64,000 nucleotides of DNA from NCBI GenBank assembly GCA_001414485.1, contig LLEY01000061.1, positions 124,001-188,000 of the forward strand, written 5' to 3'. Below are positions 11,238 through 23,634 of the stretch, one piece after another. A program made the position numbers and the translations under genes. This DNA comes from Calycina herbarum (lineage: Eukaryota; Ascomycota; Leotiomycetes; Helotiales; Pezizellaceae). Below the pieces are notes generated by a model. The model ran no database searches and had not been told where the DNA came from. It saw nothing but the letters and a program-made list of their open reading frames with translations. Numbering within the stretch: the stretch's first letter is position 1; each line of letters begins with the position of its first letter.

Positions 11238-13002
11238 ATGGACGAGAAGTTGCCGCCATTCTTTCGACTGACGAGCGAGGATCATGGAGGAGTAGCAGTC
11301 GTTGCAGCATTGTGTACTATCATCATTTCATTATCAGTTTCTGGGATCCGGTCAATAGTTGCATCAAGACAGCGCGTTGAATTCCAACGTGATGATGCCT
11401 TTTTCTATGTGGCATCCGTAAGTACTCTTCCACTTGACAAAATACACGAACCGCACGTTGCATTTTGCGTGGAGAATATATTAATTGACATCAACTAGTT
11501 TCTCGCAAGTACAACCTCAATATGCATATATAGAGCAGTTCTAGTTGGCTTGGGGAAGCATATTGAAGTTATCACCAAACAAGAGCTAGATTCTTATTAC
11601 AAAGTGAGTCAATATTCTTCTACTATATCAACGATTCCCTCTACAAATATGTCAATCAATTCGAGAATACAGTAATTAACCTCACAAACAGCTAATCTAT
11701 GCCTCCCAACTTGCCAGCATTCTTTCCATGACGGCATCTAAATTCTCGGTAATCATGCTATTAAAACGAATAGCACAGAGCGACTCCCGAAGTTTCAAGT
11801 TCGGATACGTCATGGTCATTCTTTGGAGTATCTTCTCTTTCTTCGCTATCGTCTTTCAATGTGGCGTTCCCAAACCGTGGATATTCGTCCCAGAACAGTG
11901 TAACACGCATGGATATCTTCAATACCCCATCATCGCCTTCAACATACTGAGCGATGCGATTCTAGCCACCGGAATTCTACCAACCATCTGGGGATTACAT
12001 GTAGCAAGACATACAAGAATAACCGTCATGGTATTGTTCGGATTGAGACTCTTGTAAGTTTCCCCTCGACCCTCAATATCCACGAACTCAAAACTTACTA
12101 GTCGAAGTGTATCATTAATCGCCATCGGAGAATTAATCTCTGTCGTTGGATCGGTTTCAAACCCAGATCAACCATGGGTAAATCTCTCTCGATCAATATG
12201 GATGCTGTACGTAAACCTATCAATTCCTTTACCCCTCCCTCCTTTTTCTTGTCCTCACTCAACTCTGCCTCCCCTCAATCACTATCTCACTACCCCCTTC
12301 TCCATTTGCTCATCACCATCGTCCAAAGCCAAAACACTCACTAATCTCGACCCAAACAGAATGGTAACCCACACCTCCCTCATAACCTCAACTATCCCGC
12401 GAACCCACTCCTTCTGGTCCTCCCTCACAACCGGAAAAGCAAACGCCGGCATAACCCCCCAAGAATACGAACTCTCCTCTCCCTCGCACTCACACTCCTC
12501 ACCCTTCCCATCCCTAAACCACCCCTCCTCCAAAGAACCGAAATTCTACACAAAATTCATCCCAAAAAAACATCGTTCCCTTAAAATCCCGGATTTCGAC
12601 ATCGTCGATCGTGAAGGAGATAAAGGAAACCTCCAAGTCCATAATTGGAGTACTTCACGCTCGCATTCAACGAGTAGGAAGAGGAGTACGACGTATTCTA
12701 GGACGCTGGAACCGAGGACGAGCCAGGAGCCGTTGCAGCTTGTGCCGAAGGGGGAGAGTGATTTGCATACCAGGGTTTATAGTACGGGTGGGAAGGATTG
12801 GATTCAAGGGGAAAATAGAGGAAGGAGCGAGAGTGGGGCGTATGGAGGGAGTGCGGGACATGCGAGTGAAGATGAGGAGAACAGTATCAATAGTCGGAGT
12901 TTGAGGGGACATGATAGTGGGATGGGAGATTTTGGGGTGTGGAGGGAACAGGAGGTTGTGATGCAGGTTGAATATGTAGTAGATAGGGGACGTGTTGGGT
13001 AA
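11238..13002 (+). CDS. Rhodopsin-domain (PTH11-related) integral membrane protein
   Basis: Five exons fit with consistent phase: 11238-11417, 11499-11603, 11692-12053, 12102-12206 and 12360-13002, about 464 aa. The first two thirds carry seven membrane segments (for example AVVAALCTIIISLSVSGI, FGYVMVILWSIFSFFAIVF, IAFNILSDAILATGILPTIW). Conserved features are the FQCGVPKPW and SRSIWMLMVTHTSLI blocks, as in fungal rhodopsin-domain receptors whose last helix usually ends in a LRPL-type motif. The C-terminal 190 residues form a polar, Ser-rich cytosolic tail. No extracellular CFEM domain is present. Such proteins are putative G-protein-coupled sensors; the ligand is unknown. Confidence 0.8.
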
Positions 13003-13948
13003 TGATGTGGTTCTTGTTTTTCTAGCTGGGCTTGCCTTGTACTGGTCTTGGTTTTTGTTTGGTTATGGGTTTTGGGATAGGCTTTTTTTAATTTGGAGTT
13101 TCGAGGGTTTGATTAGATGGGCCCAGGAAGGCGGTAGTGAACTCTTAGCGATGGGTTGTTTATACCTAGATTGTCTCTTTTGTAGACCTGTATGACAATA
13201 AATGTACTTAAATAGATCAATGGTTGTTACACGAGTGTCAAGTAGAAGCCTAGAAAGAGTTGCGAATATTTGCTGCGTAGGTCAATGCGTATACTGAGAG
13301 GCAAATGAGAATTTGAATGTTCTAAACCAAACTTCTCTTGTCAACAAACGCCGAGTCACCCAACCATCATGTTGGGAGCCAAAAAGAATGTCGCTAGTAA
13401 GCTAACATGATTTTTGTCCCCCAAAAATATTACCGACAAACAGCGAGTAAGCAAAAGAGAATCACGAGTAAGCCAACAGTAAGCTAGATAAATCATAGAA
13501 TTCACCTCCTACTTTAATGTAGACTCGTCGTCGCTTCTCCTGGCTACCTTCACTTCTCATAACGTTCACCAAAGATTAAAAAATAAAAAGTTCATCCGAT
13601 CTCCATTCGTTGCAGCAACATATCTGGGACAATTTCAAAAATGCGATGTGCAACAAAACCACTTTCGGACGATATTCACTTCGTCCAAACTTTTAGTATG
13701 CTCACTCTACATGTTTAAAGATGGCAAGATAACTGCCCACGATTATTCTCAGGCAGGCCAGGCACTTTCCAATAACTCTGAAACCAAGTCTTTTTACTCC
13801 TCGCTTAACAAAAATGTAATTGGGATACATTTCCTTCATTCAGCCTAATATATACAAACGGCAGGCTAAACCCAAACCCCTCAACCCAGGCAAACTATAT
13901 ACATTTCTCACTAAAACCACTCACCAAGTACCCCCACCCTTTTCAAAC
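13003..13948. other. Intergenic between convergent genes
   Basis: Both neighbours end here. Within 13390-13490 the word AGTAAGC occurs four times in about 100 bp, in CTAGTAAGCTAACA, CGAGTAAGC and similar contexts, a weak degenerate repeat. No gene is supported. Confidence 0.4.
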
Positions 13949-14728
13949 CTAAGTGCACCCAATCTTAGTCGACGAAACAACAACATCATCATACCAAAAA
14001 GTATTAACATCCCCCCCATAACTCTCCCACCCAAAATTCACCGCCGTAATCTTAGGCGTAACACTACTCCTCTGCCACTGGGCCGCATTCGCATTTGTCA
14101 CCCCCGGTTTGGACGTCAACCCCGCAACCGCAACATCATCAACCCAAGTTTCAACCGTTCCGTCCGTACCAAGATGATATTCGAAACACGTCCATGTATT
14201 AGTGGGCAATGCTTTTGAAGCCGCGATGCCGTTGGGACTTAGGTCTGGTAAGGTGGCATCGTCGGATTCGCGGTTGTACATTAGGATTTTGGATTGGCCG
14301 CCGATGCGGAGGTGTTTCTTTGCGCCTTGGGCGGAGTCCGGCATGGTTATGAAAGAGACGTGGGAGTCGGTTAGGGCTTTGGATGCTTTTCTGTTGGGGG
14401 AGGTTAGTCTCTATTTCTTGGATGGTAACCATGGCGTGTGATTGAAGACTTACAACCATGTCCTGACGTAGACATCTCCACTAGGAATCTTCGACGTGCC
14501 GAAGAAAATATGTCCACAATAGCCACCAGCTCCATCGACTCTCATGGAATTCTTCCCGCTATGGGCAGTAGTGGTGTCGAGAGTCACTTTGCCACCTTGG
14601 TTGCAGTCTGCAGCATAGGTAGGCCATGCGGTTTGATCCCATCCATTTTCGAACCCCTCAGAAACCTGGGCAAGAGAGAATGGGAGGAGAGCGAGAGCGA
14701 GAGCGAGAAGAACAGTTTGATGGAACAT
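13949..14728 (-). CDS. cip1: Secreted Cip1-like carbohydrate-binding / lyase-fold protein
   Basis: Two exons (14454-14728 and 13949-14390) give 238 aa. The N-terminus is a signal peptide (MFHQTVLLALALALLPFSLA, cut before Gln21), which is why ATG 14728 is preferred over an upstream in-frame Met. The mature part is the Cip1 domain: EGFENGWDQTAWPTYAADC, GYCGHIFFGTSKIPSGDVY, HLRIGGQSKILMYNRES, DDATLPDLSPNGIA and FGWESYGGDVNTFWYDD. It closely resembles Trichoderma reesei Cip1, a secreted protein co-expressed with cellulases whose fold is related to polysaccharide lyases. Unlike that protein it stops right after the domain (KIGCT), with no linker or CBM1. Role: extracellular plant-polymer attack, exact activity unsettled. 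Confidence 0.88.
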
Positions 14729-14820
14729 ATTTGCATATAGATTGATGGGAACAGAGAAAAAAGAATGACGAGCAAGAGAAAGGGATGAGAAAGTAAGAAA
14801 CGAAACTTGGGAGGCCAAGG

Positions 14821-14830
14821 GTTTTATATA
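14821..14830 (-). promoter_or_regulatory. Probable TATA box of the Cip1-like gene
   Basis: The minus strand reads TATATAAAAC about 95 bp upstream of the ATG at 14728, a plausible core-promoter position for a strongly induced secreted enzyme. Confidence 0.5.
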
Positions 14831-15328
14831 GCTGGATTTTGGTAGCCTAAGCTTCCTACCTTTATTGCCACTGCCGGAATGGTTCTATATTTGATTTCTT
14901 TTATATCATGTGCTCTGTGATTCGGAAGTTTCATCCATATTTCCCTAATAGAAGCTTTGCCTATGTACAGTCGTCGGCTTGCTATGGCAAATTCATAGGG
15001 CGACCGTCGGCAGTAATGGTGGGTGTGGAGAGTTGAGCCGCGTGCCTAAATTCAGGGCCCATGACGATCTATAGAGGAAACTCAACGTTGCTCAACTCGC
15101 ATAGCTAGAAACCTCGGAACCGGCTAAGTTGTACTGCCTAGGGGTGTAAAATCGGCGTTCGGGCCGTTGGCACACGAACCTTGTTTTTCCTTTCCGAAGT
15201 TGAATGCTATTATGCACCGACTTACTATCGTTTGCCAATAATTCTCCGTTTTGAGAAAGCAAATTTGATCATTCTGCAACTGACTTTCCTTTGTCCATTT
15301 AGTTGAGGCCCCTTCAATATTCTGGTTC
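14831..15328. other. Intergenic, upstream of the Cip1-like gene
   Basis: No gene was seen. This is the likely regulatory region of the minus-strand Cip1-like gene and the 3' flank of the next minus-strand gene. No specific regulator sites are asserted. Confidence 0.4.
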
Positions 15329-17920
15329 TTACTTTCCCTTCAACACAAACAGTCCATCCTCCCATCCATACCATCTACCCATTCTCTTCCCCATAGCTCT
15401 CATCATAACCCTATCAATCTTTCCAACAGGGTGTGGCTTGTGGAAATTGATTCTGCCACTCCAACCTCGCTCATTTTCCTCTGGTTGAAACACAACTTCG
15501 GATCCTGTAGTCTGTTGAGATTTGAATCCGACATCTTGCATCGCGAGAACAAAATCGTCCCAGTTGGTGAGTTTGGAGGCTGCCTCTGCTGTGCATGAAA
15601 GCATGGTATTCAAAATCCGAAGCGTGGGTGCTTTGACTGGAATTGGCGTTGCTGTGGATTGTTCTTCGGCGCTGTCTGCCACAATGGATAACTTCTCGAT
15701 GTCTGGAAGTTGTGCCAGATTCTTCGCAACCTTCGACTTCTTCGATCGCACATTAGATTTTGCTGGGGTCGGTCCATAATTTGGTGTTGGGCCCCATTCA
15801 GTCTGAGCTGGTTCTAGGTAACTTGGTGGGTGATGTGATAGTCGTTCTATGCGATTAAAAATCCTTTGCCGCTCTACTGCAATCATATTTTGGTAAGTTG
15901 GTTCCAGATCAGCTGAAATAAGCCTCAAATCCTCATCAATGTCCTCAGAAGACCACACGTTCCCTCTTTTCTTGAATATCGACTGACGTTTCCGTCGTAA
16001 GAGGGACCAGAAATTATTTAGCGCAGCTCTCGTGGCGTCAAATTGCTCGAGTCTCATCTGATCATTTAAGTCAGCTTTGGTGAGATGACTATCAAAGGCC
16101 CTTGAAAATCCCAGAAGAGCCTTGGTCCCATCCTTATCATGAGGGCGCATGTAATATTGCTCAGTGACCCTCTCAATTTGGTGTCGCAATACTGTCGGAC
16201 GGCCTAGACTTTTTATCTTCTCCAGCTCAAAAGAGTCGAGCTCCATAAGTAGCGACGGCATTGGGAGATGGCGATGGGTGTTAGAAAAAAGTTCCTGTAT
16301 TGCTGCGTAATCTGTGTATCTTTCATAAAGAAACTCGTCAAGTCGTTCGGAGTCTTCTTGGGTTGTATTGGCAAGATGGTCCTCGAGAAATGACCATTTT
16401 ACAGCTAGGTCAAAGTTATCTGGTTCAGGGGAATCCGGGTCGGCTAGGAGCAAATGAAGCATAAAAAATAGCGGATCGTTGGAATGGAGTTGCGCGATGT
16501 CTAACAGGCCTGCGGCGACGACATCGTTGGGGTTCGAATAGTCAAACTTGTAATATTTCCTGAATCCAGGTCGCCATGCTAACATCATATGCAAAGGCTC
16601 CAAGCGAAGTCGAAATTGACAGCTCAAAAGCAATTCCAACTCTTGGAGGACCTGTTCATACTTTGGTGGCAGAGGTAGTCCAGGCTGGATGGAATCTCGA
16701 AACTCGAGTTGTAACGTTCTCACATTGCAACAAGCTTCCACGATAGTTGCCCATGACCAATAACCCCAAATAGCATGATAGATGATTTCGGTGACCGCAA
16801 AGGTATGAACTTCCTCAGTTGGGTGGCCTTGGGGGAAGTTTTCTGCCGCTGTTTGTATAGCTTGACGCAAGTATGCTGGATCCGTTTGGAGTAACCAAAG
16901 ATGATCACCAACCACGTTTTTCCTAGCAATAGCTTTTTCCAACATGTTGTTAATATCAAAGAACGGCGGAGGAGAAAATGGCTGGTTGACGTAAGTTGAC
17001 CATTGATCGATTCGGCCGCTACGTTTCAATTCGACTTGAAATGGTGGCAAGTTGGGTTGGACTAGATCGGGTTCCTTGATACCTTCTACGAGCTGTTCAA
17101 CAACCTTGCGAAGGAAACCGAGGAGAATCTCCTGGGCTTCAAGTATCATTCTTGCTCGAGGAAAACCGATAATCTCTTCGGCATGGGCTGCTCTTTTCTC
17201 CCATTCCACCAGCTCGCCATATCGAGTCCCATACATCATCATGCAAAGATTGGACGCATCAATCTCGAGTAAACCTCCTCGCCAGCCCCAACTCAATTTT
17301 TGATTATCGTGTACAGCCCATTCTTCTGGTCCGTGGAGGGTGCGGTTTTGGAGAAGGCCAAGCAGTTTTGTAGCATCACTCTTGAGTCCGTCAACGGTCA
17401 AGTAATCGAGCAAGATCACCTGACGGTACTTTCTCGCAGAAAATTGGGACGCAAGACCAAGTTCTTTACTTGTGTACATAGGCGCAAACCATTGTTTCTG
17501 GAACAGGTTGGGGTCAGCGGCCTTCAAATAACCTACGCGTTTTTCACGGGTTTTCTTCTTCCAACGACTGGCAATTGTCTTTCCATTTGACGCCCATTGC
17601 TCCCGCAGATATGTCAAGTCTTGATTGATGTTTTGGAGATGACTGGCGGCAATGGATCTTGATTGCGCATCCGTCAATTCCAGGCTGTAAGTGTCTCCGC
17701 TTGGATGGACCTGAACGGATGGAGATCGAAAGGAGTTGCCGCAAATATTGCAGGCACATGGAGGCTCCAAGTAAGTATATGGTCGCCCACCGGCCAAGAT
17801 TTTGGTCGGCATTGTGTGTGTTGATACCGATGAGTGTTGGAATTCACAAAAGAGGCTGGAATGGAACCTTAATTTTGACCGAATTTCAGCCGCCAGATGA
17901 TGAGTAAGAGTCCCTGTCAT
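15329..17920 (-). CDS. Large uncharacterised fungal protein, intronless
   Basis: A single uninterrupted frame of 863 codons was read. An alternative start at 17812 (MPTKILAGG) would remove 36 residues. Both starts are followed by a Cys cluster, PCACNICGNSF, that could bind a metal. The rest is soluble, with charged helices and no membrane segment. Features include RWKKKTREKRVGY, the aromatic block WAVHDNQKLSWGWRGG, and a lysine-rich stretch (RSKKSKVAKN) near residue 740 that could be a nuclear signal. The C-terminal block GWSGRINFHKPHPVG is compact. I recall similar long uncharacterised proteins in other Pezizomycotina but no named domain. The length and clean frame argue strongly that it is real; no function is claimed. 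Confidence 0.85.
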   Translation of the reverse strand: MTGTLTHHLAAEIRSKLRFHSSLFCEFQHSSVSTHTMPTKILAGGRPYTYLEPPCACNICGNSFRSPSVQVHPSGDTYSLELTDAQSRSIAASHLQNINQDLTYLREQWASNGKTIASRWKKKTREKRVGYLKAADPNLFQKQWFAPMYTSKELGLASQFSARKYRQVILLDYLTVDGLKSDATKLLGLLQNRTLHGPEEWAVHDNQKLSWGWRGGLLEIDASNLCMMMYGTRYGELVEWEKRAAHAEEIIGFPRARMILEAQEILLGFLRKVVEQLVEGIKEPDLVQPNLPPFQVELKRSGRIDQWSTYVNQPFSPPPFFDINNMLEKAIARKNVVGDHLWLLQTDPAYLRQAIQTAAENFPQGHPTEEVHTFAVTEIIYHAIWGYWSWATIVEACCNVRTLQLEFRDSIQPGLPLPPKYEQVLQELELLLSCQFRLRLEPLHMMLAWRPGFRKYYKFDYSNPNDVVAAGLLDIAQLHSNDPLFFMLHLLLADPDSPEPDNFDLAVKWSFLEDHLANTTQEDSERLDEFLYERYTDYAAIQELFSNTHRHLPMPSLLMELDSFELEKIKSLGRPTVLRHQIERVTEQYYMRPHDKDGTKALLGFSRAFDSHLTKADLNDQMRLEQFDATRAALNNFWSLLRRKRQSIFKKRGNVWSSEDIDEDLRLISADLEPTYQNMIAVERQRIFNRIERLSHHPPSYLEPAQTEWGPTPNYGPTPAKSNVRSKKSKVAKNLAQLPDIEKLSIVADSAEEQSTATPIPVKAPTLRILNTMLSCTAEAASKLTNWDDFVLAMQDVGFKSQQTTGSEVVFQPEENERGWSGRINFHKPHPVGKIDRVMMRAMGKRMGRWYGWEDGLFVLKGK

Positions 17921-19255
17921 CGTTCCTTCTACACCTGAAAAAATATATTATTGAAAAACTTTACTTTAATAAAATGAAATAAATAAACTTACAAGAAGTG
18001 TTCACTTAATAGCTTTCCATTGATTCTAATCATTATATGCTACTCTGTTGGTTTAAATTAATTGTTCTAGAATGATGTCCATGATTATGCTGTTCAGGTG
18101 TACGAGGAACTTTGTTAGGGACTCTTACATGGGATCTCAAAAGACCCAAACTTTTGAGCTGATATGCAGGTTCGGCAGAGATACTATGAGAATAGCTTTG
18201 ATTTTAATTGCCTAATAAAGCAATTGTTTAGAGGGTGATAAGCAATGTGTCTGTTCACTATAAAAGATCACGTGAGAGTGCTGCTTTTCCCTTCTTCTCC
18301 AACTGAAGAGAGAGTTTAGAAACACCACAACAACACCAATATAGGCTACTACCTACCTTTCAAAAAGGAACGTCATGCGACTCAATGATGTTTCCCAGCT
18401 TGGTTTCTTGCTCCTCGGTCGCGACTACCATATTCAAAGACCCAGCGCATTGCCTTAAGTGGCGGCATCAACACATGTGGAGCACGAAGCACGAGCATGC
18501 TTGCTGGCGAGATATATCTTATTTGACGCCATTTCAAAGCCCCCCTCGAACGTTTATTTCTAGCTTAGATAATGGGGCCCAGTTGATCATTCCTTGGAAT
18601 CCACCATGAGCCATCGCGATGAGGGTGGTTCGTTTTGGAGTGGCTCGGTATTTCAACCCGCGCCAAATCTCGTTTTTGATGGAAACGAGATCCATCGAAT
18701 AGTATCTCACTTCCACAGATCTTGAGAGTTTGAGAGTCTTTGTCAATTTCTCCTGTTTCCAGGTTTCCGTCTCGTATCTTCAAGTTCTTCCTCAGCTCCC
18801 CCCTTATTGATTTTCGCGCTAAGCCCAAAACGCACCTCAATAGGGATCAGCCACACACAATTCCACCCACTTCTCAATACCATCACAAAGCTCAATACTA
18901 GCATTTCAATCACTCTCTTCTTTTCAAATCACGTATGCTGTCAATACTATGTCACCAACTATTGCGGTTGGGTTTCAACAGTTTTTTGCAAAAGTATTCT
19001 TATTACTATATCATCAACATTTCCCTTCGAATTAGTTCATCGCGATAACTCAAGAGCACTGTCCAGTCTTCTTTATCTCCCGAAACCGTCTTTCCTCTCA
19101 GGCACTTGCCGCTGGTTCAGGCCAAGTCTCAATCCAATTTTAGTTGAACTCTCAACTTGCATATCAAGCACGCTGCCCCGTCGAGGCAGACCTCCCTTCC
19201 CATCGACAACATTTCAAGAAACAATCTGCTGGTCAGAGCCTATATATAGGTCGTG
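17921..19255. other. Intergenic / long 5' region of the STE3-type receptor gene
   Basis: 1.3 kb separate the large uncharacterised gene and the receptor. A CACGTG sits at 18269-18274 just after a TATAAAAG-like word (about 18259-18266), suggesting a transcription start near 18300 and a long leader. A 27-codon frame from 18375 could be an upstream ORF, but this is speculative. A palindromic CCTATATATAGG lies just before the receptor ATG. Confidence 0.4.
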
Positions 19256-21120
19256 ATGGCGAACCAAACCTCCCCCGGCGACCCGATGGGACCTCCACCA
19301 GCCAACGCATTCATGAATCCACTCCTCAACCCATTAGGAATCAAAGCCAATCCCGTCAACGCCATCGTTATGCCAACCTTCAATGCCTTCGCTATGATCA
19401 TCGTTTACCTTCCAATGCGAGACTTCTATCGAAAAGGCAACTTTGCGGCATGTAGCATGATTGCTGCCATCACAATGTTGAACCTCTACCAACTCATCAA
19501 CGCAATTGTATGGCAGAACGACAATCAATCGACATGGTTTTCAGGAGTGGGACTTTGTGATATTGAGGTTTACAGCAGATATATGCTTACTACCGCCATG
19601 TTGACGACCACGGCCTGCTTCATCAAGAATCTTGCCGATGTCTTCAACACCGAGAAGCATTCATTTGCTGCTACTTCTGGGATGAAACGCAAGAAGCTCA
19701 TCATTGATATTCTCTTCTGCTGGCTTCTTCCCGTTGTGCAAATTTGTGTACACTACACAATTACTCTTGGTCGATTCGCCATATTCCCGGTGTACGGATG
19801 TTACGACGAGATGGATAATTCATGGCCATACATTGTGGTGTACTTGATGTGGGGTCCAATCTTCACCTTGGTTGCAGCTTTCTACGGTAGTAAGTAACTA
19901 TTCACCTTCTCAAATCATGAAAACCAAATACTAACATCACAGTCCTACTACTCCGAGGACTCTTTCGCTACCGAGCAACCATCAGCGTCACCCTCGCCAG
20001 CAGCCGCTCAGGGATGAACTCGAAATACTTCGTCAAACTCACCATGATCGCCTGCGCTCTCCTCCTAATCTGGATTCCCTGTCAGTTCTACTACTTCCGA
20101 CTCCAACTTCCCCCCACTCTGCATCCATACTCTTTTTCCGAGATCCACAGACCCGAACTCTGGTGGCCCATCGCCTATTACCCCACAGCACTAAACAGTC
20201 AACTCCAATACAACGGCTGGTCTTGTGTCGGCGTATCATTCATGATCTTCTGCTTCTTCGGCTTCAACAACGATGCTATAGACACCTATCGAAAATGGAT
20301 GGTCGCCATCGGTCTCGGAAAATGCTTTCCCTCTCTCAAAGAACCCCGTCATCCACCTGCCCGTCGCGGAAGTTCTGCTTCGAGAAGCTCCATCTCAGAA
20401 AGATTGGATATCGTAGGAAAGGCAATGAAGTTCTTCGATGGTTCGAGAAAAGGAAGTCAGGCCACCGATGCCACAACTTTGGCCTCTCAATGTCAGTCTA
20501 GGAAGGGATCTCATGGGACTTTACTTCATGCTTCTACTTGTACGGAGAATGATGCTAGTATGCATTTACCACGGATTCCGGAAGTAGGGTCGCCACATTT
20601 GTATCCTTCGCCGAGGAGTAATACCACGAAGATTGTTCGACGACCAATATTATCTACCTTCCGAACTTATCTTCATCTCCCATTCCCACTTTTCCCCTCC
20701 AAAGAGCAAAAACGAAACTCTACCACTTCTTCAACCTCTCGTAGATATGGAAATGCGGAAACTCACGCTTGTGAGAGATGTGGATATCGAGCCGCTGCAG
20801 GGACTTTGGATTTGGAAGCTCAACGTCATCACCCATCTACATCCTCGAATGATGCTGTTTTGACGCCTCAGAATGTGCATCTGAGAACGGATATTTGGAG
20901 CGAGACAGGGAGCTTTGATCATATTTCTAAGGGACAGGAGAAGGTGGATAGACAAAAGGGGTTGGGGCTGAAGATGGGTACCAGGGCTTATCGGGAACGA
21001 GAGGAGAGAGAATTTCATGAGAATGAAAAGAATGGAAGTGGCAGTGGTGGTGCAGAGAATGGCGAAGGAGTTGTGGTTGAGAAGGTTATGGAGAGGAGGG
21101 AGAGTGAGGCTAGTAAGTAG
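19256..21120 (+). CDS. ste3: STE3-type a-factor pheromone receptor (GPCR)
   Basis: Two exons, 19256-19889 and 19943-21120, encode 603 aa. The ATG at 19256 was chosen over the GTG just before it. Seven membrane helices are visible, with the Ste3/Pre-1 landmarks: an N-terminal AIVMPTFNAFAMIIVYLP helix, a loop with MRDFYRKGNF, then LYQLINAIVW, GLCDIEVYSRYMLT, ILFCWLLPVVQI and a helix ending WIPCQFYYF. A long hydrophilic C-terminal tail (about 250 residues, Ser/Thr-rich with RRGSSASRSS) follows, as in filamentous ascomycetes. The family binds the lipid-modified a-factor-like mating pheromone and signals through Ste4-class G proteins. It is usually a single-copy gene in the genome and not linked to mating type. 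Confidence 0.88.
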
Positions 21121-21554
21121 CTTTCGTGACATGCAGACTAGATAGACTTTCATTTGTCGTTTTCTTTTGGGGGAGAAATTGGTATCTAATGCGGATGGAT
21201 GTGCGTAGGTACGCATATGAGATTGTTTTCCTTTCCTTGCTTTCTATTCTGGTAGGATACCTTTAACTTGAGAACCTTTGATGGTCCCACTTTTTATTCC
21301 TAATGTTGCCCCTTGTATGTGTACGAAGTATGTAAAAGTTCATATGAAATATCGAACTGAAACAGCGTGGAAAATGGCTTCGTCCTTCACTTTCCCTCTA
21401 CGTCCATGAAAAGAAAGATCTCATTCGAAATTTGAAACACGATGCAGAGCTTACTTAAAAGAAGTTCAAAGTTCCACAATACCAATGATGCTATTAATTC
21501 CTCTAAGTAAAACCGCAATAGCCAATGTAACAACTCCATTAACATAGCCCAACA
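21121..21554. other. Intergenic between convergent genes
   Basis: This holds the 3' ends of the STE3-type receptor and the alkyl-sulfatase-like gene. No further gene was seen. Confidence 0.4.
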
Positions 21555-23634
21555 CTACTTTGCATCTTCCACCGGCTCCGGGGTAACAATAGCAAACCCA
21601 GTGTCCAATGTCACAAGCGTAGAAACCAATTGATCCCAAAAATTTGGATCGCCATTATACGTAATACCCGCAACATTTTTCTTCACACCACTTACCAACG
21701 CAACAAACTCAGCTCTCGTAGGCCAGATAGTCAAGTTATTGTTTCCCTCCAAGGGAGCTCTTTGAGCGACATAATCGATGGTGTGACCTGTAAGTGCACC
21801 ATGGCTCAGATTCATATGCCACCCAACCTGAGTATCCTTGATCATAGCATCAATCGTGAAATCATAATCCCAAGCCTTGGACCCTTCAACCCTGATGGCC
21901 ATCGTATCAGTAAGCTGCTCCTCACTCAAAGCCTGAAGGGCCTCGGCAGACATGGCAAGGGTGGAAGGGGTAATTTTTGAGATAAGTTCTGTGGCACCAA
22001 CTAGGTAGATATTTCGCCAAGTTGCGTTTTCGGCTCCGTAACCGAGTTTTTGGTAGGTGGTGGCGAGTTCTTGTCGAGCGGTCTGGTTTGTTTGGTCTGC
22101 GAAGACGGCATGGGAGAGAAGGGTTGCTGAGAATCGAAGATCGCCGTTGTTGCGGTAGTCGACTCCTTTTTTGATGACGATGTCGAGGGCGTCTGGACCT
22201 GAGCCGCCGATACATTGCACGTATCTCTGTGCGGCGGCTTGTGGTGGGTGTTCCCAAAGATGAGCGGGGTTACCATCAAACCATCCCTAAGGAAGTGAAA
22301 TTAGCAACTTTCTCGTAGAGATTGTGATGGGAAAGTGGTCTCGTTATAAAAGGGGCTCGCTTACCATGTAACGATTATAGACCGCCTTGACATTGTGTGA
22401 AGTACTTCCATAATACCCACGCGAGTTCCAGAGTTTATCCAAAGAAGGTGGCAACACGAAATCTTCGGCAATCTCCAAGCAAGTCTGACCGGCATTAAGA
22501 AGCCGAAGTGTTTCATTGTTGAGGTACGCGTAAAGGTCTCGTTGCTCAGCCATGAATCTAAGGATATTCTCGTTCCCGAAAGTGGGCCAGTGGTGACTTG
22601 CAAACACGAGATCCGTCTCATTGCCAAACAATACAAGAGCCTCGTCTAGATACCTGGACCACATCCTGGCATCTCGTACCAAGGCACCACGTAAAGTTTG
22701 GATATTGTGCATAGTATGGGTGAGGTTCTCAGCCATGCAGAGGGTCCGGTACTGAGGGAAGTGAAAGTTCATTCTGCGACAAATTAATATGCGCCTTTCT
22801 TGCTAAACGTGGAGCCAGAAAGTGAGTAGAAATGAAACTTGGTTCCCGACCATTAATAGTAGGGGATAAGAACGGAACAAAGGGTGCTTACTCGGCGGGT
22901 GCTTCAGTCCCTGGGGTGACTTGAAATACAACGGCGAGTCCATCGATGGTATGTTTGAATCCGGTGTGTTTGATTGTCTGTGTGGGTTGAACTAAACCAC
23001 TTTTGCCACTAGAGATATTCATCCCGAGACCGCACCCGACCTGACCAGTTGGAGAATTTTCGAGTGAGGTGCCGTACATGTAGACCGAACGACGACCCAT
23101 GGCGTTTCCAGCATAGATATTTTCGCTTACCGCATGCTCGAGAAACCCATCTGGGGCGAAAATGGGAAGAGCTGGCTCCTTAGGCGCTGCTTCGACAATG
23201 GCGACTGCACCACCGAAATGATCCCCATGACAGTGGGTATAAATCAATGCTTTGATCACTCTGTCTGGCCGTTCTTCGTTGTAGAGCTTCCATCCCTGTT
23301 GGGCAGTCTCATAACAAGTGAGGCAGTCGATGACGATGACGCCGTTGTTGGGAGTCTCCACAAATGTGATATTCGCGAGATCGAGTCCCCGGACTTGGTA
23401 GATGTAATCAGCAATTTTGAAAAGTCCCTGGATACGACAAAGTTGGGATTGACGCCAGAGAGAGCTGTTGATGGTATCCGGGACGTCGTCACCATGGATC
23501 CATGCGTAAGCTTCATTGTCCCAGATTATCTTCGATTGGTCCTCTGCTGAATAGATTATATCTGGGTTAAGGATTTTTATTTGTCCAGCATGGGCATCCT
23601 GGAAATCGGTGTTGTCTTCCATTTGAGTCATCAT
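21555..23634 (-). CDS. bds1: Alkyl-sulfatase-like metallo-beta-lactamase fold hydrolase
   Basis: Three exons (22892-23634, 22365-22773 and 21555-22286) close in phase to 627 aa. The metal-binding signature HCHGDHFGG begins at His134 and has the H-x-H-x-D-H spacing of the MBL superfamily. The following stretch (ENIYAGNAMGRRSVYMYG), the second His region (VFASHHWPTFGN) and the helical YYGSTSHNVKAVYNRYM and GWFDGNPAHLW blocks match the Pseudomonas SdsA1 / yeast Bds1 group. The C-terminal third resembles the SCP2-like domain of those enzymes. They hydrolyse sulfate esters such as SDS to free sulfate and alcohol. No signal peptide is evident, so an intracellular protein is likely. Confidence 0.88.
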
